DNA from: Candidatus Eiseniibacteriota bacterium
GTDB lineage: Bacteria > Joyebacterota > Joyebacteria > Joyebacterales > Joyebacteraceae
NCBI GenBank assembly: GCA_030622115.1
Contig: JAUXGN010000016.1
Location: 1 to 59,457, forward strand
Length of the DNA stretch: 59,457 nt
Direction: 5' to 3'
The notes under the pieces are model-generated. The model did not search any database. It was not told where the DNA came from and saw nothing but the letters and a program-made list of their open reading frames with translations. How positions within the stretch are numbered: the first letter of the stretch is position 1; the number at the start of each line of letters is the position of its first letter. Shown one piece after another: positions 53,291-59,457 of this stretch. The translations under genes and the position numbers were made by a program.

Positions 53291-54899
53291 AGGGCAGAGC
53301 GAAGTCGGCAACGACCGGCAGATGATCCGACGCCTTCCGCGTGTCCTCTGCCCTGAGACCGTAGGAAGCGAGAGTCGCCGGGTTCAGGTCCTCCGTCCAG
53401 AGGATGAAGGCGTTCGTCAGTCGTGCAACACTGTCGGAAAAGACAATGTAGTCGAGGCGGCCGGGCGCGAACGCACTCCGGTCGTCTCTCCACGTGTATG
53501 CCTCGCGCCCGCTGAGATGATGCGGAGCCGCGTCAGTGAGCGCCGTACCGTCCCAGTCGGCGCGGTGGGATGGTCCAAACCGTTCATGGTCGACGATTGT
53601 CCCGGACACGAGCGTCTCGACTTGACGGTAGCTTCCAACAAGATTCATGTCCCCGGCGATCACGATGAACGTCTCGGGCGCGATCTCGACATCACCCTGA
53701 GTCTGGATCTCCCGCATCCAGGCCGCGATCCCGTCCAGCTCCTCCTGTCGCCCATCCTCGTTGCCGCAACATGGTGGGTGAGCGCTGACGATAGACAGAT
53801 CGACACTGTAGAGACTGTCCGGAAGATCGATCAGCGCCCAGTAGTTGCCGGTGCCGTCGATCGACTGTCCCCTGATGATGGGATACCTGCTCACGATCAT
53901 TCCGTCCTCGGTGTTTCCCCCGTGCCAGGGGGCGTCGGGAAGCGCGAGGGAGACCTGGTCCACAGTCTGCTGCGCGGAGTGTGACCAGAGCTCCTGAAAG
54001 CAGATGACGTCCGGGTCGATTGCCTTGAGGATTCGTCTGAACGGAGCGGGGCGCTTGAAGAGCCCGTCGAAAAGGACGTTGTACGTCAACACTCGCAGGT
54101 CGCGACGATCGCGTCGAGCGAGCGTCAGCTGCTCGTCCGTCAACGGCTCGCGAAATGCGGTTTCGCTGCGTGACGGTTCGCCGGCCGGTGCTGCACTGGT
54201 TGATGCCGCATCGAGCAGGAATGCGGCATCCGTGAGATCCACGGCCGTTCCGGGCATCGCGTCCGAGGGCGCCGCGGCCGCACCAGATTCCGCGTTCTGG
54301 AGTGACACCACTACTCCAGGCCCCGTATCCGGAAGGCGGTCGCCACCGGGTGCTCCGGTATCATGGAGGGCGATCCGGATCACGCTGCCGAGTCGGAGGG
54401 ATGGCAGCGAGCGCGTGATGGAGATCTCAAACACGTCCGATGTCACGGTTGGTCCCTGCCTGAGATCCATATCCGACTGTTCGATGCGCAAGTACTCCTT
54501 CTTGCCGTGTGCGCGATGAATGCGTCCCTCGCGCTTGCCGAACGTCCACTCGAGATCGACGCCCATCCCGTCGATCGGTCGACCCGTTTCCGGATCGTCA
54601 TCGGCGTCAATGAAGAGCCTGATCGCGTTTCCGCCTTGCAGGCCCGTCTCTCTTCCAGTCTCGAAACAGATGTAGAGACGGTTCGTGTCGCCGGCAACCC
54701 ACAACCGTCCGAAGTCGATACCGCCACCGTCCCCGAGTGAATCGTTCCAGACCGGCTCTTGCTCGGTCCAGTCGTCGAAGCTGCCGTCGATCACGATCTC
54801 AGCGGCGTCAAGGTGCCCCGCCGCGAGCACGAGCAGCAAGGTGAGGAACAGACTGACGGCGTGTGGACGTTGTGTGAACAGAAGTCCCTGAGTGTTCAT
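53259..54899 (-). CDS. Exported CBM9-like / endonuclease-exonuclease-phosphatase (EEP) protein
   Basis: 546 aa from ATG 54899, with GGGAGA 6-7 nt upstream; the longer frame to 55031 is unconserved. A signal peptide (AVSLFLTLLLVLAAGHLDAAE) is followed by a CBM9-like beta domain (IVIDGSFDDWTEQEPVWNDS...IDFGRLWVAGDTNRLYICFE). From about residue 268 comes the EEP fold: LRVLTYNVLFDG, ICFQELW, the metal/active-site IVIAGDMNLVGS, RLDYIVFS and KASDHLPVVADF. It may hydrolyse nucleic acids or phospho-sugars or lipids outside the cytoplasm; the substrate is unknown. It is convergent with the OB-fold gene. Confidence 0.8.
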   Translation of the reverse strand: MNTQGLLFTQRPHAVSLFLTLLLVLAAGHLDAAEIVIDGSFDDWTEQEPVWNDSLGDGGGIDFGRLWVAGDTNRLYICFETGRETGLQGGNAIRLFIDADDDPETGRPIDGMGVDLEWTFGKREGRIHRAHGKKEYLRIEQSDMDLRQGPTVTSDVFEISITRSLPSLRLGSVIRIALHDTGAPGGDRLPDTGPGVVVSLQNAESGAAAAPSDAMPGTAVDLTDAAFLLDAASTSAAPAGEPSRSETAFREPLTDEQLTLARRDRRDLRVLTYNVLFDGLFKRPAPFRRILKAIDPDVICFQELWSHSAQQTVDQVSLALPDAPWHGGNTEDGMIVSRYPIIRGQSIDGTGNYWALIDLPDSLYSVDLSIVSAHPPCCGNEDGRQEELDGIAAWMREIQTQGDVEIAPETFIVIAGDMNLVGSYRQVETLVSGTIVDHERFGPSHRADWDGTALTDAAPHHLSGREAYTWRDDRSAFAPGRLDYIVFSDSVARLTNAFILWTEDLNPATLASYGLRAEDTRKASDHLPVVADFALPSSALPPAAQD

Positions 54900-55199
54900 G
54901 CATTGTCTCCCGGTCGGTCTCGCTGGACATGTTGGCCCGTTTCTGCCGGCGGACTTCGACCCGCGCGCCTGGACCTGCGTGGGTTCTGTCGACTGTTGCC
55001 GACTCTCAATATGCTGTGAAGGTAGCACCAAGGCGGGCCGGTGCGCAAGCCGGGTTGGGAGTGAATCCTTGCACCTGTTTCCGAATCCGAATAGGCTGAA
55101 ATGCAGAGCGGCATTCAGTCTGATCTTTGACCGAGCGGCAGATGAGTGCCGTGGCTCCGGTCACGCGAGCCGGGACGCCCAGAGCACAGGAGGAGAACG
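54900..55199. other. Divergent intergenic region between EEP and rubrerythrin genes
   Basis: These 300 bp separate two divergent genes. A possible plus-strand promoter is TTGCAC (55069-55074) with a 17-bp spacer and TAGGCT (55092-55097), but the -10 is poor. AGGAGG before 55200 is the rubrerythrin ribosome-binding site. I see no RNA gene, repeat or small coding gene here. Confidence 0.4.
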
Positions 55200-55697
55200 A
55201 TGGGAAAGGCACAGGATTTTCTGATGGACGCTTTCGCCGGGGAATCACAGGCGAACAGACGCTATCTTGCTTTTGGGAAGAAGGCTGATGACGAAGGGCA
55301 CCCGCAGGCTGCGCGGCTGTTCCGGGCGGCCGCGGCCGCGGAGACGGTTCATGCTCACAATCATCTGAAGGCCTGGGGTGGCATCAAGGGCACGGCGGAG
55401 AACCTCAAGGAGGCGATCGCCGGCGAGACCCACGAATTCACGAACGTGTATCCTGATATGATCGAGGCCGCGAAGGCGGAGGGCCATAGAGAGGCGCTTC
55501 GTTCCTTCAGATTCGCGAACGAAGTCGAGAAGATCCACGCGGAGTTGTACCAGGGACTTCTGGACAACCTCGGATCCGGCGGCGACGAGTTCCCTTACCG
55601 TGTCTGCCCGATCTGCGGCTTCACGGCAGAGCGCGAAGCACCCGGAACGTGCCCGATCTGCGGGACGAAGGGTGATATGTTCGAGAAGATCAGCTAG
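55200..55697 (+). CDS. Rubrerythrin
   Basis: 165 aa from ATG 55200 with AGGAGG 5-6 nt upstream. The N-terminal four-helix diiron domain carries the Glu/His ligands in ESQANRRYLAFGKKADDEG, AAAAAETVHAHNHL, IAGETHEF and FANEVEKIHAELY. The C-terminal rubredoxin-like knuckles are CPICGFT and CPICGTKG. Rubrerythrin reduces hydrogen peroxide using reduced rubredoxin or ferredoxin, typical of anaerobes and microaerophiles. A terminator follows the gene. Confidence 0.95.
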   Translation: MGKAQDFLMDAFAGESQANRRYLAFGKKADDEGHPQAARLFRAAAAAETVHAHNHLKAWGGIKGTAENLKEAIAGETHEFTNVYPDMIEAAKAEGHREALRSFRFANEVEKIHAELYQGLLDNLGSGGDEFPYRVCPICGFTAEREAPGTCPICGTKGDMFEKIS

Positions 55698-55721
55698 CCT
55701 GAAGCATGAACAAGCTGCGAT

Positions 55722-55755
55722 ATGGGCCTCGCCACGCGGGCGGGGCCCATCTTCT
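55722..55755 (+). terminator. Rho-independent terminator after rubrerythrin
   Basis: ATGGGCCTCGCC (55722-55733) pairs with GGCGGGGCCCAT (55739-55750) in a 12-bp stem with a 5-nt ACGCG loop, followed by CTTCTT. It lies 25 bp after the rubrerythrin stop codon. Confidence 0.85.
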
Positions 55756-55779
55756 TGGCGTCGGGCTTCAGGGGCGTGC

Positions 55780-55785
55780 TATACT
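55780..55785 (+). promoter_or_regulatory. Candidate -10 box for the pullulanase gene
   Basis: TATACT at 55780-55785, with only a weak -35 (TTGGCG at 55755-55760, 19-bp spacer), 47 bp before the chosen start. It lies after the rubrerythrin terminator, so the gene has its own transcription unit. Confidence 0.5.
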
Positions 55786-55831
55786 AATCGTCCATATCAC
55801 CAACATGATTCCCAAAGAATGGGAGGCAGTC

Positions 55832-58800
55832 ATGCGAGGCACACACGTGCTGGGCGCGCTCGTACTACTGAGTATGGTTCTTTTCGCCGTCACGGCTCCG
55901 GCTGTGGAGGTGACGTTCACATTGGAACCGCCTGTTGGCTTCCAGGTGGAGTCAGTGTCTGTTCGGGGCAGCTTCAACGACTGGAGTGAATCGCCGATGG
56001 AGGAGGGTGACGACGATTTGTGGTCGTTGACCCTGGATCTCGAGCAAGGCGAATATCTCTACAAGTTCTTCATCAACGGCGAGTGGCCGGGGAACATGGA
56101 GACATGGCTCGACGGCGGTCCGGTCGATATCGAGGCGCAGGACTATGTAGATGACGGCTACGGAGGCCAGAACGCCGTTCGCATCGTGGGTGGGGAACCG
56201 AAGGCCGAGGAGGAGTTCGGCGAGGCCCCGGAGCTTGCCGATGGTCATGCACGCATCCATTACCACCGCCCGAGGGCCGGCTACGCTGGGTGGGGTCTAC
56301 ACCTCTGGGACGATACGACGGAGTCCGTCGAGTGGATGAGTCCGTTTCCGCAATCGGGCCGCGACGGATACGGCGTCTACTGGGACGTGAGTCTCTCCGA
56401 CGATGCGGCGATGGTCGGGTTCATAGTGCACCGCGGCGACAGCAAGGACCCGGGGCCGGACATGTCGCTTGTGCTGTCGGAACACGGCAATGAGATCTGG
56501 CTCGTCTCGGGCAGGACCAACATCTACACAGAGGCGCCGGACGTTGCCGCACTCGCGCTCGGGGATCTCTCGCGGTTGAGAGCACACTGGGTCAGTGAGA
56601 GCACGATCGCCTGGCGTCTGCAGAGAGGGGAAGGCCACCGGTACTTCCTTCACTCATCTCCCGAGGGGCGGCTCGAACTCACGTTAGAAGGCGTGGTCGG
56701 CGGCGAGACTATCGAACTTGTGGTACCAGACACCGGGCTGCCGAGCGAGATCAAGAGTAACTTCCCGCACCTCAAGGGGCTCGCCGCGCTCAGGCTTCCC
56801 GAAGATGCGTTGGGACTCGTGCCGGGGCTTCTGAAGGGTCAGCTTGCTGTGTCGGTGGTCGACTCCGATGGGAAGCTTGTCGATGCGACGGGCGTTCAGA
56901 TCCCGGGCGTGCTCGACGATCTCTTCTCGTACCGCGGGCCGCTCGGCGTCACGTGGAACGACGCAGGCGCGCCGTTCTTCCACGTCTGGGCGCCGACAGC
57001 CCAGAGCGTTCAGCTGCATGTTTTCGACGACGCAACTGCGCAGGACGCCAACCTCGTGATCGGGATGGTTGAGCAGGACGGTGTCTGGACCGCGCCCGGT
57101 CACCCCGACTGGAAAGGCATGTACTACCTCTACGAGGTAAGCGTCTACATGCATCAGACCGGTTTCGTTGAGAAGAGCCTCGTGACTGATCCATATTCGC
57201 GCGGGCTCTCGATGAACAGCACACGGACGCTGATCGTGGACCTCGACGACCCGGCTCTGAAGCCTGATGGCTGGGATACGATAGAGAAGTCGGCGCTCGA
57301 CTTCCCTGTGGACATCGTTCTCTACGAGCTGCACGTGCGAGATTTCAGCGCAACAGATCCCACCGTGCCTGCGGAATACGCGGGCACATTCAAGGCCTTC
57401 ACCGTCGAATCGAACGGCGTGGAGCACCTGAAGGGGCTCGCGGAGGCGGGTGTGACACACATACATCTGTTGCCGGCGTTCGACATCGCGACCATCAACG
57501 AGAACAGGAGCGAACAGGAGAACCCTGGGGATCTCACCGGCTTCGCGCGTGACTCGGAGGAACAGCAGGCCGCGATGGCGCGCGTGCGTGATCTCGACGG
57601 CTACAACTGGGGTTACGATCCGTACCACTTCGGCGTTCCTGAGGGGAGCTACGCGACTGACCCAAACGGGACGGCACGCATCGTCGAGTTCCGTGAAATG
57701 GTGCAGGCGCTCTCCGGGATGGGGCTTCGAGTCGTGATGGATGTTGTCTACAACCACACGCATGCAAGCGGGCCCGAGCCGCGCGCGGTGCTCGACCGCA
57801 TCGTTCCCGGCTACTACCACCGTCTGAACGCCGACGGTCGGGTCGAGACGAGCACGTGCTGCCAGAACACCGCGACCGAGCATTTCATGATGGAACGGCT
57901 CATGATCGATGATCTCGTTCACTGGGCACGTGACTACAAGGTGGACGCCTTTCGGTTCGACCTCATGGGTCATCACATGAAGAGTAACATGGAGAATGCG
58001 CGTGACGCGCTTCACGCACTCACGGTGGAGGCTGATGGGGTTCATGGGTCATCCATCTACCTCTACGGAGAAGGATGGGATTTCGGTGAGGTGGGTGGCG
58101 GCAAGCGCGGCGTGAACGCGACGCAGATGAACATGGCCGGGACAGGGATCGGCTGCTTCAACGACCGCATGCGGGACGCCGTTCGCGGAGGAAGTGCGTT
58201 CTCCGACAGGCGCGAGCAGGGCTTCGCGACGGGGCTCTTTACTGCGCCGAGCGGCTACAACCGCGACGGAGGACTCGAGCGCGCTACGCTTCTCAACCAG
58301 GCTGACAGGATCCGCGTCGGACTCGCCGGCAATCTGAGGAGCTACGAGTTCGTCGATCGAACCGGTCGGACAACGACGGGCGGACAGTTCGAGAACGTCG
58401 GTTTCGCGGAGGAACCGCAGGAGACGATCGCCTACATATCGGCGCACGACAACGAGACGTGGTTCGACAAGATCCAGTACGCGGCCGCCGCCCAGGCGAC
58501 GATGGCCGACCGGGTGCGAATGCAGATGATGGGGCTGTCGATAGTCTCGCTCTCACAGGGCGTGCCGTTCTTCCACGCCGGGTCGGAGCTCCTCCGCTCG
58601 AAATCAATGGAGGCCGACAGCTACAATGCCGGTGACTGGTTCAACCACCTCGACTGGAGCTACGAGACGAACAACTTCGCCGTCGGATTGCCGTCGGCCG
58701 AGAAGAACCACGATCGCTGGAGCATCATCGGTCCCATCCTCGCGCGGGAGGAACTCTCGCCGGGGCAGGACGAGATCCTGGCTTGTCTCGCTCACTTCAA

Positions 58801-59164
58801 GGAGATGCTGAGAATCAGACAGACCTCGCGGCTCTTCAGATTGCCGGCAGCGATCGGCGTCGAGGCGCGACTCGAGTTTCACAACACCGGACCGAGCCAG
58901 ATCCCGGGGCTTATTGTGATGAGCCTGTCGGATGAGATCGAGGGCATCCCGCCGGTCGACGAACAGTACGCTGAGATCGTCGTCCTCTTCAATGCGACTC
59001 CGGAGGAGCAGACGTTTGCAGGAGAGGGATGGAGCGGGAAGACATTTGAGCTTCACCCTGTAATGGTGGGTTCAGCGGATCCCGTCGCGCGGGAGGCTCG
59101 CTTCGACAACGCTGCGGGGAGCTTCGCAGTGCCTGCCAGGACGACGGCGGTGTTCGTGCGGTAG
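55832..59164 (+). CDS. Exported pullulanase-type alpha-1,6-glucosidase (GH13)
   Basis: 1110 aa from ATG 55832, GGGAGG 5 nt upstream. A signal peptide (GALVLLSMVLFAVTAPAVE) is followed by a CBM48-like starch/glycogen-binding E-set (VEVTFTLEPPVGFQVESVSVRGSFNDWSES). A CBM41 (ARIHYHRPRAGYAGWGLHLW) comes next, then E-set N modules. The GH13 barrel has GLRVVMDVVYNH, DAFRFDLMGHH (nucleophile Asp), YLYGEGWDFGEV (acid Glu) and YISAHDNETWFDK. It is closest to the pullulanase PulA-type alpha-1,6-glucosidase group (GH13_13). It debranches starch, pullulan or glycogen outside the cytoplasm. No C-terminal sorting domain is seen. Confidence 0.92.
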   Translation: MRGTHVLGALVLLSMVLFAVTAPAVEVTFTLEPPVGFQVESVSVRGSFNDWSESPMEEGDDDLWSLTLDLEQGEYLYKFFINGEWPGNMETWLDGGPVDIEAQDYVDDGYGGQNAVRIVGGEPKAEEEFGEAPELADGHARIHYHRPRAGYAGWGLHLWDDTTESVEWMSPFPQSGRDGYGVYWDVSLSDDAAMVGFIVHRGDSKDPGPDMSLVLSEHGNEIWLVSGRTNIYTEAPDVAALALGDLSRLRAHWVSESTIAWRLQRGEGHRYFLHSSPEGRLELTLEGVVGGETIELVVPDTGLPSEIKSNFPHLKGLAALRLPEDALGLVPGLLKGQLAVSVVDSDGKLVDATGVQIPGVLDDLFSYRGPLGVTWNDAGAPFFHVWAPTAQSVQLHVFDDATAQDANLVIGMVEQDGVWTAPGHPDWKGMYYLYEVSVYMHQTGFVEKSLVTDPYSRGLSMNSTRTLIVDLDDPALKPDGWDTIEKSALDFPVDIVLYELHVRDFSATDPTVPAEYAGTFKAFTVESNGVEHLKGLAEAGVTHIHLLPAFDIATINENRSEQENPGDLTGFARDSEEQQAAMARVRDLDGYNWGYDPYHFGVPEGSYATDPNGTARIVEFREMVQALSGMGLRVVMDVVYNHTHASGPEPRAVLDRIVPGYYHRLNADGRVETSTCCQNTATEHFMMERLMIDDLVHWARDYKVDAFRFDLMGHHMKSNMENARDALHALTVEADGVHGSSIYLYGEGWDFGEVGGGKRGVNATQMNMAGTGIGCFNDRMRDAVRGGSAFSDRREQGFATGLFTAPSGYNRDGGLERATLLNQADRIRVGLAGNLRSYEFVDRTGRTTTGGQFENVGFAEEPQETIAYISAHDNETWFDKIQYAAAAQATMADRVRMQMMGLSIVSLSQGVPFFHAGSELLRSKSMEADSYNAGDWFNHLDWSYETNNFAVGLPSAEKNHDRWSIIGPILAREELSPGQDEILACLAHFKEMLRIRQTSRLFRLPAAIGVEARLEFHNTGPSQIPGLIVMSLSDEIEGIPPVDEQYAEIVVLFNATPEEQTFAGEGWSGKTFELHPVMVGSADPVAREARFDNAAGSFAVPARTTAVFVR

Positions 59165-59210
59165 GGGAGAACGGCCGGCAGCTGCCGGATGGATTCCATC
59201 ATGGAATGAC

Positions 59211-59247
59211 GAAGGCCGGCCCGGAATGGGCCGGCCTTCACTCTGTT
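59211..59247. terminator. Bidirectional rho-independent terminator
   Basis: GAAGGCCGGCCC (59211-59222) and GGGCCGGCCTTC (59228-59239) form a perfect 12-bp stem with a GGAAT loop. It ends both the pullulanase gene and the convergent minus-strand gene. A second palindrome, CCGGCAGCTGCCGG, lies at about 59174-59187. Confidence 0.9.
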
Positions 59248-59287
59248 TACCGCTCGTTCCGTCCGATTCCAACGCGGGCAAGCGATT

Positions 59288-59457
59288 CTATCGCAGAAGC
59301 ACGATCTTGCAGTGTGCGTTTCCCGCATCGGCCGTGAGCCGTGCGAAGTAGATGCCGGACGGAAGCTCGCGGCCCGTATCGTCACGGCCGCACCACATGT
59401 GCGAGCTAGTGCCTGCCGGGAGACCCGTGTCCAACACCGTCGCGACGAGCCTGCCGC
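59288..59457 (-). CDS. C terminus of a secreted protein with FlgD-type sorting domain (5' end outside window)
   Basis: On the minus strand the frame is open from the right edge and ends at TAG (59290-59288), giving the last 55 residues. The sequence LVATVLDTGLPAGTSSHMWC, then GRDDTGRELPSGIYFARL and a final KIVLLR is the end of a FlgD-Ig-like domain, homologous in pattern to the subtilase C terminus at 50244. The catalytic or binding part lies beyond the window. The frame was too short to be listed as an ORF of its own. Confidence 0.85.
   Translation of the reverse strand, partial: GRLVATVLDTGLPAGTSSHMWCGRDDTGRELPSGIYFARLTADAGNAHCKIVLLR

Overview
The window looks like a chromosome segment of an uncultivated, GC-rich, diderm bacterium of the Fibrobacteres-Chlorobi-Bacteroidetes (FCB) superphylum, most like candidate phyla such as Eisenbacteria, Krumholzibacteria or Latescibacteria. 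The reasons are: two secreted proteins ending in the FlgD-Ig-like C-terminal sorting domain typical of these lineages (50244-52331, 59288-end); an Omp85-type outer-membrane barrel fused to a TolB-like propeller; lipoprotein and Sec signal peptides; and frequent GTG/TTG starts. The exact phylum is an inference. Nearly all genes lie on the plus strand. I see no phage, IS element, integrase or CRISPR array.

Layout. 1-3771: end of a repeat-containing TPR-like protein, then glmM-glmS (amino-sugar supply). 3845-5046: a selenocysteine locus. selD is itself a selenoprotein with an in-frame UGA at codon 18, and is followed at once by the tRNA-Sec gene; a PP-loop tRNA-thiolation-type gene and a DUF5683-like protein come next. 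6687-12419: lepB, then a CIRCE-controlled hrcA-grpE-dnaK-dnaJ heat-shock block. 12502-15843: YiiX-like hydrolase, two membrane proteins, an AlkD remnant and rsmE. 16071-23851: an expanded macromolecular-synthesis operon, rpsU-yqeY-NIF3-mutS2-dnaG-rpoD. 23903-26002: two tRNAs, a C4 zinc-ribbon protein, an RNase H-like protein and RNase P RNA. 26003-32062: recJ-rel-dtd-maf-mtnA. 32271-40508: rplM-rpsI, then rpsB-tsf-pyrH-frr-ferredoxin-uppS-cdsA-dxr-rseP (translation, isoprenoid and envelope genes). 40519-44272: a minus-strand lipoprotein and a 1047-residue zincin/propeller/barrel fusion. 44359-50136: uvrD/pcrA and gatC-gatA-gatB. 50244-59457: a secreted block with a subtilase, an OB-fold/PG-binding protein, a CBM9-EEP nuclease-like protein, rubrerythrin, an exported pullulanase and the C terminus of another sorted protein.

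How they work together. Most of the window is housekeeping: translation, replication and transcription initiation, the stringent response, cell-envelope precursors and chaperones. The unusual parts are the self-recoding selD-selC locus with its PP-loop neighbour, the zincin-propeller-Omp85 fusion, and the carbohydrate- and protein-degrading secretome on the right. Several short tandem repeats (66, 33, 35 and 30 bp) sit at gene edges or inside coding linkers. All calls come from reading the sequence and its translations; no database search was run.
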